A program made the translations under genes and the position numbers. The notes below the pieces were generated by a model. The model had not been told where the DNA came from and did no database searches. It saw only the letters and a list, made by a program, of their open reading frames with translations. 64,000 nucleotides of DNA from CAYMPH01 sp964392365 (GTDB lineage: Bacteria; Spirochaetota; UBA4802; UBA5550): positions 219,725 through 283,724 of the forward strand of contig CAYMPH010000004.1 of assembly GCA_964392365.1 (NCBI GenBank), read 5' to 3'. Of this stretch, positions 1 through 9,016 are shown piece after piece. Every line of letters begins with the position of its first letter. The stretch's first letter is position 1.

Positions 1-316
1 TTTTATCCAGTATATCTTCAGCAAAAATTCTATCTTCAGAGTCATCATAAGTTGCTATAGAATCCAGCAAATCCCCGCCTGATTCAAGTGATTCCTTTTT
101 CCTGGATCGTATTATATTAAGGCACACATTTGTCGCAATTTTATATAGCAGGCTTGAGGGATAATCTCCTTTAAGCCTGCTTATATTCTTCAGCAGATTT
201 ACAAAGACATCCTGCATAGCATCAAAAGCAAGATCTTCATCTTTGAGAATAAACCTGCATCTTCTTAAAACCATAGGTCCGTATTTTTTATAGTACTGCT
301 CTACATCTATTTCCAT
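1..316 (-). CDS. ECF-type RNA polymerase sigma factor, 3' end cut off by the window edge
   Basis: Translating the minus strand from the ATG at 316 gives an open frame to the window edge starting MEIDVEQYYKKYGPMVLRRC. It reads on through LAFDAMQDVFVNLLKNI and LLYKIATNVCLNIIRSRKKE. Acidic DAMQDVF followed by YKIATNVC is the usual region 2 pattern of sigma-70 family ECF factors (core binding and -10 recognition). Region 4 lies outside the window. The gene follows an outer-membrane protein gene on the same strand after 94 bases and could be co-transcribed with it. The target regulon and any anti-sigma factor are not visible. Family confidence is good. The exact group is unknown. Confidence 0.8.
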   Translation of the reverse strand, partial: MEIDVEQYYKKYGPMVLRRCRFILKDEDLAFDAMQDVFVNLLKNISRLKGDYPSSLLYKIATNVCLNIIRSRKKESLESGGDLLDSIATYDDSEDRIFAEDILDK

Positions 317-410
317 TTAAGCTCCTGAATCTTTTAAAACTGAAACTTAATCAAGCTGCTTAACACTCAATAACAAATATATATATGATTCAAGAACTTT
401 AATAAAATTT

Positions 411-1223
411 TTAAAACCATCCCAGTTGAAGCATAAACTGGCCGCCGAATCCTCTGAATGCTGCTTCAGTTATGCTTGGATCTTTAATTCCTGTCACATA
501 CCTGTATGTAGCACCAACTCCGATTCTGAAAAATCTTGTAACGTTTAGAAAAACATTAATTTCAGGTTCTACTGCAAAAAAGCCATTTAAAGTCTGTGGA
601 TTAAAAGTCTGATTTTTCCAGTAATTTCCATCCTGAAAAACCATAGCGCCTCCTCCAATTAGAACCCCGACAGAAATATTAACAATGCTTTTAGGGAAAA
701 TATAATACTCAAGAAGAACTCCGCCATATGCCATATTTACAACAGTATCTAATCCGTTATAATTATATGCGCCTATTCTTGCCCTGTCAAGAGGGTTGAA
801 TAGAACATTAGCTGCAAGCCCGAGAGAAAAATTATGATTCATTATAAAGCCGGTTCTCAAGCCAAAAAAATATCCTATATCATTTCCTGTCATCCCTATC
901 TGTGACAGTTTAATAACAGGCGCGAGATATCCTCCCGGTATAAATCTTTTTGATCCCAAAACTGTTTTTATCGGTTCATTGTCAGACTGATCCGCAGGTT
1001 CAGTCTTTTTTATATCAGCTGTTTCAGCTGATTTTTTTATTTCCGGCTTTGCCTTTTCAATATCAGCCTTTGCCTTTTCTTTAATCTGTTCTATTTCTGT
1101 TGTAATCTCGTCTTTTTTCTTATCAACATCCCCTTTAACATCTGCAGCTTTTTCCTGAGAATAAAGTGCTAAAGATAACATTACAGCAGAAACAATTATT
1201 AGTGTTTTAAAATACCCTTTCAT
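411..1223 (-). CDS. outer-membrane beta-barrel-like protein with charged N-terminal linker
   Basis: This 270-residue protein begins with a Sec signal peptide (hydrophobic stretch at residues 8-22). A very charged Lys/Glu/Asp/Ala-rich linker with KAK/DIEKAK-type repeats, likely helical or coiled coil, covers about 25-85. The rest (about 95-270) alternates polar and hydrophobic residues with many Gly, Tyr and Phe and ends in LQLGWF. A terminal aromatic residue is typical of outer-membrane barrels. A short barrel tethered or spaced by a periplasmic helix is the best reading. No specific family is recognised. The partial ECF sigma gene lies immediately downstream on the same strand. Confidence 0.6.
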   Translation of the reverse strand: MKGYFKTLIIVSAVMLSLALYSQEKAADVKGDVDKKKDEITTEIEQIKEKAKADIEKAKPEIKKSAETADIKKTEPADQSDNEPIKTVLGSKRFIPGGYLAPVIKLSQIGMTGNDIGYFFGLRTGFIMNHNFSLGLAANVLFNPLDRARIGAYNYNGLDTVVNMAYGGVLLEYYIFPKSIVNISVGVLIGGGAMVFQDGNYWKNQTFNPQTLNGFFAVEPEINVFLNVTRFFRIGVGATYRYVTGIKDPSITEAAFRGFGGQFMLQLGWF

Positions 1224-1637
1224 TTTTTACCTCGTTAAAATTTATTATCTTTTCTATAATATTTATAACACCGGTTTTTTTAAAAGATGTTACCTTTAGA
1301 AATGACTTTTTTATATTCATTTTTAATAAAAATGTACGATTTATTATTATTTTTTTAAAAAAATAATAATTATCAGTATTAATTATATATTGACATATCA
1401 ATGTAAGGAAAACATATAATATATTATGTCCCATTATATATTATATGTTTTATTAAATAAAAAAATTTTCGGTAATTCTTAAAAAAGCAGCTATGCCAAT
1501 AAAAATCATAATTTTTTTTATTTAAAATTTTATTGCTATAATAATTACGATTTTAACCAATATCCATTAATTATTATTTTTAAAATTATTAATATTAATC
1601 TTTTAAATAAAAATAATCTATAGGGAACATAAACAAC
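1224..1637. other. AT-rich divergent intergenic region
   Basis: These 414 bases separate the divergent genes at 1223 (minus) and 1638 (plus), so they must carry promoters for both. The sequence is extremely AT-rich with long A and T runs. No convincing -35/-10 pair can be singled out because AT-rich matches occur everywhere. A 75-codon minus-strand frame (1207-1434) is low-complexity and is rejected. No RNA gene or repeat is seen. Confidence 0.5.
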
Positions 1638-2420
1638 ATGAATTCACTGTATGAAAATTCTAATTCGATAACAGACTTTCTTGTTGGATTAAAGCTCGAT
1701 CCAAATGATATCGGTTTATTTTTAAATAACCTCGAAAATCATAAAGACGGTCTTGAAAAAAATCTTGGAAGAGATATTGGTTCCAAAGTTGCAGCTCTGG
1801 ACTATTTTCAAAATATTGTGAGTATGCTTCGCAATCCGAAAATAATTGAAAGCGATGTTTTTGATAAGCTGATATCGAAGACCAGGGAAGATTTTAAAAC
1901 CGGATGTTATAATATTCAGTATTTCAAAGAAATCTTCGAATCTGAAGCAAGAAGATCAATCAGATATAAAACCAGTATGTCTGTTATTTTACTGGATATA
2001 GATGACTTTAAAAAAATAAACGACAATTACGGGCACGCTGCTGCTGATATAATTTTAAATGATTTTGTTAGAATTATTAATTCCAATCTCAGAACTGAAG
2101 ATGTTCTCGCCAGATTTGGAGGAGATGAATTTATTATTTTACTTCCTCAAATTGACGAAAACGGTGCAGTTCTCACAGCTGAGAGACTGAAGAAAAAACT
2201 TGTTGAGTATTTTAGTGAAAAAAAATTCAACGGAATTAAAGTTGAAACTTCTTTTTCAGGAGGCATTGCTGTATTTCCACAGGATGCTGACAACTATGAA
2301 GACATAATTAAATGTGCGGATAAAGCTCTATATTCTGCAAAAAACCACGGGAAAAATATGGTTTTATATATTGAGAGCAATAAAAAGAAATATACAGAAC
2401 ACGGTTTGGGAAAATTATAA
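1638..2420 (+). CDS. diguanylate cyclase (GGDEF domain)
   Basis: This 260-residue cytoplasmic protein would make cyclic di-GMP from two GTP. Residues 1-90 form an unassigned, probably helical N-terminal region. The GGDEF domain runs from about 90 to 250. The intact signature GGDEF is at 161-165. An RxxD inhibitory-site motif (R152, D155) lies five residues before it, so product inhibition is expected. The metal-binding Asp lies in the LLDIDDFKKIND segment (118-129). No membrane segment or receiver domain is present, so the input signal is unknown. An AGGGA ribosome-binding sequence lies about 12 bases before the ATG. It stands alone, with a PilZ-like protein at 8.4-9.0 kb as a possible effector. 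Confidence 0.93.
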   Translation: MNSLYENSNSITDFLVGLKLDPNDIGLFLNNLENHKDGLEKNLGRDIGSKVAALDYFQNIVSMLRNPKIIESDVFDKLISKTREDFKTGCYNIQYFKEIFESEARRSIRYKTSMSVILLDIDDFKKINDNYGHAAADIILNDFVRIINSNLRTEDVLARFGGDEFIILLPQIDENGAVLTAERLKKKLVEYFSEKKFNGIKVETSFSGGIAVFPQDADNYEDIIKCADKALYSAKNHGKNMVLYIESNKKKYTEHGLGKL

Positions 2421-2489
2421 TACCGCCTGTTTTTTCTTTTAATCCTTCATACTTGTTTTCCGGATTCAACATAATAACATAACGGTGAT

Positions 2490-3044
2490 ATGATGAAAAA
2501 TAAATTAATTTTAACAATATTAATTCTGCCATTTTTATTATTATACTGCAGCAAAGATTCAGAAGAAAAATCCGTATCAGCTGAAACTTCTCAGAAAAAA
2601 TCCAGTGTGAAGTGGTACTCTTTTAATGAAGGTACAGCTCTTGCAAAAAAAACTCATAAGCAGCTTATTATTGATTTTTATGCAGACTGGTGCAAATGGT
2701 GCAGAGTCATGGAAGAGACAACCTTTAGCGATGCTGCTGTTGCAAGCGAGCTGTCAAAAAATTTCATCTCTGTAAGAATATATACTGACAGGCCTGATAC
2801 AGAAAAAATAAATTTCAGAGGAGATTCTTTCTCTTCTCAGGAATTTTCATCCGCTCTTGGTATAGAAGGACTTCCTACCGTAATTTTTATGGATGAAGAC
2901 GGGAATCTGATTACAAAAATTCCGGGTTTTGTTGATAAAACAATTCTTCTGCCGGTTTTGGGATATATGAACAAGAGATGTTATAAACAAAAGATAGATA
3001 TAAGTGATTATGTTAAAGGAAAAACTCCATGCGACGCGAAATAA
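2490..3044 (+). CDS. thioredoxin-fold lipoprotein with WCKWC active site
   Basis: This 184-residue protein starts with a short hydrophobic signal ending in LLLYC, a lipobox with Cys20 as the lipidation site. The thioredoxin-like domain follows from about 40 to 150. It has the redox motif DWCKWC (Cys68, Cys71) and the EGLPTVIFMDEDG segment containing the cis-proline. Family members of this type (thioredoxin_7/DsbD C-terminal-like) reduce or isomerise disulfides in the envelope. Two further Cys lie near the C-terminus (NKRC and TPC), which is unusual. It follows the diguanylate cyclase by 69 bases on the same strand, but no functional link is evident. Confidence 0.82.
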   Translation: MMKNKLILTILILPFLLLYCSKDSEEKSVSAETSQKKSSVKWYSFNEGTALAKKTHKQLIIDFYADWCKWCRVMEETTFSDAAVASELSKNFISVRIYTDRPDTEKINFRGDSFSSQEFSSALGIEGLPTVIFMDEDGNLITKIPGFVDKTILLPVLGYMNKRCYKQKIDISDYVKGKTPCDAK

Positions 3045-3081
3045 AATTATAATTACAAATTTTTCTTAAAGAATAAATGTA

Positions 3082-3852
3082 TTACCATTCAATTGGTATT
3101 CCCATGTAAATTTCAACGCAGACTTCATGAATTTCAGCATTTTTTGCAAATCCTGTATATGGCATTACTTTTGCAGTTGTTAAATTTATATATGAATAAA
3201 AAACATTAACTCCTATATTTACCGAGAATACTGAAATTTCCCCGCCCATACCTGCATCAATTTTATAACCTTCAAATGATAAAGAAGAACCGGTTGCACC
3301 TGTTGTAGCTTTCATTTTAACAGGATTAGGGGAAAGTTTTCCATCAAATATAGTCCCGAAAAGAACAAAAAAATTGAGACCTCCGCTTGCTGTAAATTCA
3401 CCTTTTCTGTTTATACCAAGAACCGGAGCATACATTATTACAAGACCTGCCATCCAGTTTTTATATTCCAATAATATCTCTCTAATATCAATATTTAACT
3501 CAGTTACAGTAAGAGCCTGCTGCAGGTAATTGAATCTGAATCCTGTTCTTAATCCGAATTTTATTGCATGTGATTCCAATCCTAAAATTATTGGCGGGAA
3601 TGGAGTAATATCAACAAATATTCCGAATGACGCTTCAGAGGTAGTTGGATTCATAGTTTTATTACCGCTCGGCTGAACTACAGAATATGAAGATGTTTCC
3701 TGGCTTATTAAATTTCCTATAGGTGCGCCAAAAACTACTCCAATATTAAAATCAACAATTGTGTTTAAAAATTCCTTGCTTTGGGCGCTGCTTGAAACAA
3801 ACAGAAGAAAAACAATAGAAATAGAAAATGTTTTTATTTTATATAGACTCAT
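3082..3852 (-). CDS. exported outer-membrane-like protein
   Basis: This 256-residue protein has a signal peptide (hydrophobic residues about 8-24, then SSSAQSKEF). Its remainder is rich in Gly, aromatic and alternating hydrophobic residues, consistent with a beta-barrel or an outer-membrane-associated beta protein. The start is supported by GAAGGG about 6 bases upstream. It begins 13 bases after the stop of the 296-residue gene on the same strand, so the two form an operon. No named family is recognised. Confidence 0.55.
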   Translation of the reverse strand: MSLYKIKTFSISIVFLLFVSSSAQSKEFLNTIVDFNIGVVFGAPIGNLISQETSSYSVVQPSGNKTMNPTTSEASFGIFVDITPFPPIILGLESHAIKFGLRTGFRFNYLQQALTVTELNIDIREILLEYKNWMAGLVIMYAPVLGINRKGEFTASGGLNFFVLFGTIFDGKLSPNPVKMKATTGATGSSLSFEGYKIDAGMGGEISVFSVNIGVNVFYSYINLTTAKVMPYTGFAKNAEIHEVCVEIYMGIPIEW

Positions 3853-3865
3853 ATAACCCTTCTCA

Positions 3866-4756
3866 TCAGTGTTTAAACAGCATCATTTTTGTAACTGCTT
3901 TTTCAAGCTGGTATAATTCTTCTGAATGCTCAATTAGTTTATCGTCTTTATCGAAATTTAATCTGATTTTTTTTAACATGCTTTTCAATAACTTTAAATC
4001 AGTTTTCTTATCTATATGACCGGCATCAATAACATTTTTTAAAAATTCAAACTCATATTTTCTCAGATAAACCCTGAAAAAAAAATCCACTCCGTAAATC
4101 TGGAGAAGCTTATTTACTGCTTTTGTCGCAGCACCTGATGTAAAGTCCTTGTACTGATCATCATCAATCGCCCTTCTTTCGTCTGGCGAGGAAACAGAAT
4201 AATCTTCTTTAATAATTTGTTCTTCAGTGCTTTCATTTTTCTCGTAAAAAGATATAATTTCATTATACTTCGCTTCCTGCCAATCAGGAGTGAATTCTTC
4301 ATAAACTTTCTCAATATATTTCTGAAATTCATCAAGCATAATAGCTTTGTTCGCTATCTGGCCGAGTGGAGTATTTTTAAGGCTTGCAAGTTTTGGAAAA
4401 ATTTCTTTTATTATCTGATATATTTGAAGCCTGGTATTGTACTGTTTATTATAACCTTCCTCAAGCACTGATTGATAGTAATTCTTTAAATTTTTTATTA
4501 TTTCAAGATCAGCAGCAACATAACCTTCAATTTTCTTGTTATCATGCGCTTTATCTTCTTTTTCAAGCTCTATTATTAAAATTTTATGGCAATCACGCAG
4601 AATACTTATTATTTTTGTCAATTCACCAAGGCCAATACCCATAGTTGATTCCATTTTTCGAAGAAAAACATCGGAATTCGGGATGGAATCAACATTCAGA
4701 TTACTGTTGGTTTCGACTATTTTTTTATAAAGCTCTTGTACAGATTTGCTGAGCAT
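3866..4756 (-). CDS. uncharacterised cytoplasmic helical protein
   Basis: This 296-residue protein has no signal peptide or membrane segment. The composition (many Lys, Glu, Ile, Leu, few Gly or Pro) predicts an almost entirely alpha-helical protein, with likely coiled-coil stretches around residues 45-100 and 235-290. I recognise no family or catalytic motif. It is the first gene of a two-gene minus-strand operon with the exported beta protein that starts 13 bases after its stop. Several long frames on the opposite strand (4217-4730) are shadows produced by its AT-rich codons. A structural or regulatory role is possible but nothing in the sequence proves it. Confidence 0.6.
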   Translation of the reverse strand: MLSKSVQELYKKIVETNSNLNVDSIPNSDVFLRKMESTMGIGLGELTKIISILRDCHKILIIELEKEDKAHDNKKIEGYVAADLEIIKNLKNYYQSVLEEGYNKQYNTRLQIYQIIKEIFPKLASLKNTPLGQIANKAIMLDEFQKYIEKVYEEFTPDWQEAKYNEIISFYEKNESTEEQIIKEDYSVSSPDERRAIDDDQYKDFTSGAATKAVNKLLQIYGVDFFFRVYLRKYEFEFLKNVIDAGHIDKKTDLKLLKSMLKKIRLNFDKDDKLIEHSEELYQLEKAVTKMMLFKH

Positions 4757-4882
4757 ATATATAATCCAACTTGAAAAAAAATTGACAAATTACTTACAAA
4801 AAAATGACAGTAATTAATATAGGATATTATTAAACCAATACCCTGTTTAATGCAATAAATTAATATTTAACTGGAGCATATT

Positions 4883-6565
4883 TTGAAAATCTCAGGCGCT
4901 GAAATTATAATCCAATCTCTGATAAAAGAAAATGTTGAGTGCATGTTCGGCTATCCCGGCGGTGTGGTCATTCCTATATTCAATCAGCTTTTTAACGCGC
5001 CTTTTAAATTTATTTTAAGCCGCCACGAACAGGGAGCTGTTCATGCAGCAGACGGATATGCACGAGCCTCAGGAAAGCCTGGTGTTGTTCTTGCAACTTC
5101 CGGACCGGGTGCAACAAATTGCGTAACAGGCATTGCAACTGCTCATCTTGATTCAATACCTCTAGTTGTTTTTACAGGACAGGTTTCAAGGCATATGATA
5201 GGCAATGACGCTTTTCAGGAAGTTGATATAATCGGCATATCAAGGCCTATAACCAAACATAATTATCTCGTTAAGGAAATAGATGATCTTGCTCCAATTA
5301 TAAAAGAGGCTTTTTATATTGCAACAACCGGCAGGCCGGGACCGGTTCTTATTGATGTTCCGGTTGATATTTCCAATGCTGTTACAGAATTCCATTATCC
5401 TGATTCTGTAAATTTAAAAAGTTATAAGCCTAACTACAATGGTCACCCGGTTCAGATTCAGAAAGCCTGCAAATTGATTGAGAATGCAAAGAAACCTGTA
5501 ATATATGCAGGCGGAGGCGTTGTAACAGCAGATGCTTCTGAAGAATTAAAAAAGTTTGTCAGTATCACAGGAATTCCGGTTACAACAACTCTTATGGGTC
5601 TTGGAGTATTTCCTGAAACAGACCCGCTCTCACTGGAAATGCTCGGGATGCACGGAACATATTATGCAAATCATGCTGTCAATGAATCAGATATACTGAT
5701 AGCTGTTGGAGCGAGATTTGATGACAGAGTCACAGGCAGTATTGCAACATTTATTCCAAATGCCAAAGTTATTCATATTGATATTGATCCTGCATCTGTC
5801 AGTAAAAACGTTGAAGTGGATATTCCAATTGTAGGTGATTGTAAAAAAATCTTATCTGAAATGAATAAAATTATTGTTCCTCCGAAAATTGATGAATGGA
5901 TTAAAGAAATATCGGATATGAAGAAAAAGCATCCGCTTAATTATGATGATAACGGCAAAGGTCCGATAAAACCGCAATTTGTTGTTGAGGAAATTTACAG
6001 AATTACAAAAGGCGATTCAATTATATGCACAGAAGTCGGGCAGAACCAGATGTGGGCTGCTCAATTTTATAAATATACCAGACCGAGAACTTTCATATCT
6101 TCCGGCGGGCTCGGCACAATGGGTTTCGGACTGCCTGCAGCTATTGGTGCACAGCTTGCCATGCCGGATAAACGTATTTTTAACATTGCAGGCGACGGCT
6201 CCATACAGATGAATATTCAGGAAATGATAGTTGCTGTTCAGCACAGGCTTCCAGTAATTATTGCAATATTAAACAACGGTTTTCTCGGAATGGTTAGACA
6301 GTGGCAGCAGCTTTTTTATGATAAACGCTATTCACACACATGTTTAAGCTGCTCTCCAGATTTCGTTAAACTTGCTGAGGCATATGGCGCTGTAGGAATT
6401 AGAGTGGAAAAAAGAGAAGATGTAGCACCGGCTATAAAGAAAGCGCTTTCAATCAAGGATAAACCAATACTGATTGACTTTGTTGTATCGCAAGAGGAAA
6501 ATGTTTATCCAATGGTTCCGGCAGGGAAATCATTTAAAGAAACAATAATGAGAGAACTCGCATGA
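4883..6565 (+). CDS. ilvB: acetolactate synthase, large catalytic subunit
   Basis: This 560-residue ThDP enzyme condenses two pyruvates (or pyruvate and 2-oxobutyrate), the first common step of valine/leucine and isoleucine synthesis. The N-terminal Pyr domain shows MFGYPGGVVIPIF and the catalytic Glu in the RHEQGAVHAADGYARA block. A central FAD/DHP-like domain follows (about 190-330). The C-terminal PP domain holds the ThDP/Mg motif GDGSIQMN followed by LNN. The start is TTG at 4883, with CTGGAG six bases upstream and no better ATG. It overlaps ilvN by four bases (ATGA), so the two subunits are translationally coupled. No leader peptide or attenuator was found in the short upstream region. 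Confidence 0.96.
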   Translation: MKISGAEIIIQSLIKENVECMFGYPGGVVIPIFNQLFNAPFKFILSRHEQGAVHAADGYARASGKPGVVLATSGPGATNCVTGIATAHLDSIPLVVFTGQVSRHMIGNDAFQEVDIIGISRPITKHNYLVKEIDDLAPIIKEAFYIATTGRPGPVLIDVPVDISNAVTEFHYPDSVNLKSYKPNYNGHPVQIQKACKLIENAKKPVIYAGGGVVTADASEELKKFVSITGIPVTTTLMGLGVFPETDPLSLEMLGMHGTYYANHAVNESDILIAVGARFDDRVTGSIATFIPNAKVIHIDIDPASVSKNVEVDIPIVGDCKKILSEMNKIIVPPKIDEWIKEISDMKKKHPLNYDDNGKGPIKPQFVVEEIYRITKGDSIICTEVGQNQMWAAQFYKYTRPRTFISSGGLGTMGFGLPAAIGAQLAMPDKRIFNIAGDGSIQMNIQEMIVAVQHRLPVIIAILNNGFLGMVRQWQQLFYDKRYSHTCLSCSPDFVKLAEAYGAVGIRVEKREDVAPAIKKALSIKDKPILIDFVVSQEENVYPMVPAGKSFKETIMRELA

Positions 6566-7038
6566 AAAAGCATATAATTTCAGTTAAGGTAGAAAATAAA
6601 TTCGGTGTTCTTGCCAGAGTTTCAGGACTGTTTTCTGCAAGAGGATATAATATTGATTCACTGGCAGTAAGCGAGACTGAACAGGAAAATATTTCCATTA
6701 TGACTATTGTTGTTCATGGTGATGATAAAATTATTGAGCAGGTAAAAAAACAGCTCAACAAACTTATTGATGTTATTAAAATAACTGATCATACTTCAAC
6801 TCAATCAATTCAGAGAGAGCTCGCTCTTATTAAAGTCAATGCTCCTCCATCAAAGCGACCGGAAATATTTCAGATTGGCGAAGTATTCAAAGCTGAAATA
6901 TCTGATATCTCTCCAAAAAGCATAATATTTGCAGTAAAAGGCGATCCTGAAAAAATAGATAACTTTATTGAACTTATGAGCTCATATGGAATAAAAGAAC
7001 TTATGAGAACCGGAAGACTTTCATTATTAAAAGACTAA
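6562..7038 (+). CDS. ilvN: acetolactate synthase, small regulatory subunit
   Basis: This 158-residue protein has an N-terminal ACT domain (about 4-78; VENKFGVLARVSGLFSARGYN, the valine-binding type). An ALS_ss_C-like second domain follows (about 85-155). The small subunit activates IlvB and confers feedback inhibition by valine. Length and order match the IlvH/IlvN family. The ATG overlaps the ilvB stop as ATGA, so the subunits should be made in ratio. The downstream HMA-domain gene starts after 27 bases behind its own AAGGAG site and is probably on the same transcript. Confidence 0.95.
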   Translation: MKKHIISVKVENKFGVLARVSGLFSARGYNIDSLAVSETEQENISIMTIVVHGDDKIIEQVKKQLNKLIDVIKITDHTSTQSIQRELALIKVNAPPSKRPEIFQIGEVFKAEISDISPKSIIFAVKGDPEKIDNFIELMSSYGIKELMRTGRLSLLKD

Positions 7039-7065
7039 AATCTGATATAAAAGGAGAATACAAAT

Positions 7066-7266
7066 ATGGAAACTGTTGATATAAAAGTAAAAGGAATGAC
7101 ATGCGGGCATTGCAAAATGGCAGTAGAAAAAGCAGCATCTTCAATTCCTGGAGTTAAAAAAGCAGTAGTTGATCTCGGATCTGCAAAAATCTCTATTGAA
7201 CACGAAAAAGCAGATATCAATTCCGTAAAAAAAGCAATCAATGACGCCGGATACCAGGCAGAATAA
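7066..7266 (+). CDS. HMA-domain heavy-metal-binding protein (CopZ-like chaperone)
   Basis: This 66-residue protein is one complete heavy-metal-associated domain. GMTCGHC (Cys13, Cys16) is the metal-binding loop and the ending KKAINDAGYQAE is typical. Such proteins bind Cu(I) or similar soft metals and hand them to P-type ATPases. No such ATPase or copper-responsive regulator is in the window. It has a strong AAGGAG site. Its last 26 bases overlap, in another frame, the start of the next gene, which suggests translational coupling. Metal specificity cannot be told from sequence. Confidence 0.88.
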   Translation: METVDIKVKGMTCGHCKMAVEKAASSIPGVKKAVVDLGSAKISIEHEKADINSVKKAINDAGYQAE

Positions 7267-8377
7267 TCCGGTCAATTCCCGAATCTTTTCTCTTGATGCT
7301 TTCCGCGGTTTAACAATCGCAGGAATGATTATTGTAAACAACCAGGGAGACTGGCAGCACGTTTACAGACCGTTAAAGCATGCTTCCTGGCACGGCTGGC
7401 TTGGCGCTGATATTATTTTCCCTTTTTTCCTGTTTATTTGCGGCGTATCAATAGCAATTTCATTTTCAAAAAAAAGTGATGATGAAACAGGCCGTTCTCT
7501 ATTTTTTAAAAAAATAATAATCAGAAGCATTTTAATATTTTTATTAGGGCTTATAATCAATTTTTTCCCCGAATTTAATTTTACGAATTTCAGAATACCG
7601 GGTGTTCTCCAGAGAATAGCAGTCTGCTATTTAATTTCAGCTATAATTTTTATTTACTTAAAAGAAAAAATTCAAATTTTAATTTCAATAATTATATTGG
7701 CAGTATACTTTTTCCTTTTACAATCTTTTCCCTCATGCGATGCATCTGCTTCATGCGATCCATTTTCTGCTGCACAGAATTTATGCAGAACTGTAGATAT
7801 AAATATACTTGGAGGGCATACTTATAAAAATGGAACTGCACCAGGGCTTGACCCGGATGGAATATTAAGCACACTGCCGTCAATTGCATCAACACTTGCC
7901 GGTGTTTTTTTCGGGAAAATGTTTATATCAAGGAAAAAATTCAGCTTCATGATATTAATCGGAGCTATTTTAATTATTTCAGGACTCTTTCTTGATAAAA
8001 TCATTCCAATAAATAAAATTCTCTGGACACCAAGTTATGTTCTTCTAATGGCAGGTCTTGCATCAGTTATGTTTTTATTATTTTCATTTTTAATCGACAG
8101 TAGAAAAAATTTACTGTGGTCAAAACCATTTATTTTTCTTGGGGAAAATGCCCTGGCTGTATTTTTCATATCAACTCTGATTGCAAAGTTTTCTGTTTAT
8201 TTAAAATTCATGCAGGAGGATGGGAGTTTTATCAGTTTGAAAATGATTTTATATAAAAATATTTCAGACCATATGTCATCTTATAATGCGTCTCTAACTT
8301 ATTCTCTGATTTATTTATCAATATGGATGATAGCAGCTTATATTCTACACAGAAAAAATATTATTATAAAGGTTTAA
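7241..8377 (+). CDS. HGSNAT/NagX-like multi-pass membrane acyltransferase
   Basis: This 378-residue integral membrane protein has about ten predicted helices. The N-terminus has SLDAFRGLTIAGMIIVNN followed by GWLGADIIFPFFLFICGVS. That is the signature of the bacterial relatives of heparan-alpha-glucosaminide N-acetyltransferase (DUF5009/DUF1624, YeiB/acyltransferase-3 superfamily), which move acyl groups across the membrane onto sugars. A second conserved block is FLGENALAVFFIS near residue 300. The only in-frame start before the conserved block is the ATG at 7241, which lies inside the HMA gene, giving a 26-base overlap. A Cys-containing loop (SCDASASCD, about 165-175) faces one side of the membrane. 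The acceptor sugar is unknown. Confidence 0.82.
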   Translation: MTPDTRQNNPVNSRIFSLDAFRGLTIAGMIIVNNQGDWQHVYRPLKHASWHGWLGADIIFPFFLFICGVSIAISFSKKSDDETGRSLFFKKIIIRSILIFLLGLIINFFPEFNFTNFRIPGVLQRIAVCYLISAIIFIYLKEKIQILISIIILAVYFFLLQSFPSCDASASCDPFSAAQNLCRTVDINILGGHTYKNGTAPGLDPDGILSTLPSIASTLAGVFFGKMFISRKKFSFMILIGAILIISGLFLDKIIPINKILWTPSYVLLMAGLASVMFLLFSFLIDSRKNLLWSKPFIFLGENALAVFFISTLIAKFSVYLKFMQEDGSFISLKMILYKNISDHMSSYNASLTYSLIYLSIWMIAAYILHRKNIIIKV

Positions 8378-8392
8378 AAAATTTCTCCCTTC

Positions 8393-9016
8393 TCATTCCC
8401 TGTAAATATTCATTACATAATCAAGAATAATGTTTCTTTCCTTATCTCCGGCGCTTTCAAAAGAAATTTTAAAAAGATTTTCTCCGGCAGAAGATACAAC
8501 CTTTCCAAGAATTTCAGTTCCAGAGCCGCCTCTAAGATGCCCTCTTATAAAAACTCCAGGAGTAATATCAGCACTGGTTGAAAGAATCGCCTCTCTGTCA
8601 GAAAGTTCCAGAACTATACCATCTAGAAGACTGATTTTATCAGTATGAAAATTTTTCTTACCGTGAGTATCTATAATAAAAAAATTAACAGGAATATTTG
8701 TTTCGGCCTTAAGGCATTTCATTTCTTTCAGAACTATTATATCATCTGAATGGCTGATAAAAATGATCCAGGGTTCCCGCGAAATTTTCCCAATAATCTC
8801 AGATTTAAATTCAAAAATATGCTCATCATCAATCCAGATATATGCCTCAATTTCATCCAGGTCTCTCACGGCATTTATAAAATCATGGCTGACTTTCATA
8901 GCAATAAAATCATCACAGTTTTCAAGAATGCCCGTTCTGCAGTAACCGAAACCTTTTTTATAAAGCCGGACCACTGTTCCCTGTGAAATTTTACGGGTTG
9001 AATCAATTTTTTTCAT
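8393..9016 (-). CDS. PilZ/YcgR-like protein with a degenerate cyclic-di-GMP motif
   Basis: This 207-residue protein resembles two-domain YcgR/FlgZ proteins. An N-terminal beta domain (about 10-95) ends in PWIIFISHSDDIIVLKEMKC. A PilZ-like beta barrel (about 95-205) starts ETNIPVNFFII and continues LDGIVLELSDREAILST. In canonical PilZ proteins the junction carries RxxxR. Here it reads KEMKC, so one or both Arg are missing. The later D/NxSxxG motif appears as LSDREAIL, also altered. Cyclic di-GMP binding is therefore doubtful. The gene overlaps the upstream M55 peptidase gene by 14 bases and is last in the chemoreceptor operon. Confidence 0.6.
   Translation of the reverse strand: MKKIDSTRKISQGTVVRLYKKGFGYCRTGILENCDDFIAMKVSHDFINAVRDLDEIEAYIWIDDEHIFEFKSEIIGKISREPWIIFISHSDDIIVLKEMKCLKAETNIPVNFFIIDTHGKKNFHTDKISLLDGIVLELSDREAILSTSADITPGVFIRGHLRGGSGTEILGKVVSSAGENLFKISFESAGDKERNIILDYVMNIYRE

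Noticed and set aside
1207..1434. 75-codon minus-strand ORF upstream of the outer-membrane protein gene
   Set aside because: It is made of AT-rich low-complexity codons, overlaps the start of the real gene, has no ribosome-binding site and looks like a by-product of base composition.
4217..4730. Several overlapping plus-strand ORFs opposite the 296-residue helical protein
   Set aside because: They are antisense shadows. The minus-strand frame is longer, uninterrupted and forms an operon with its neighbour.
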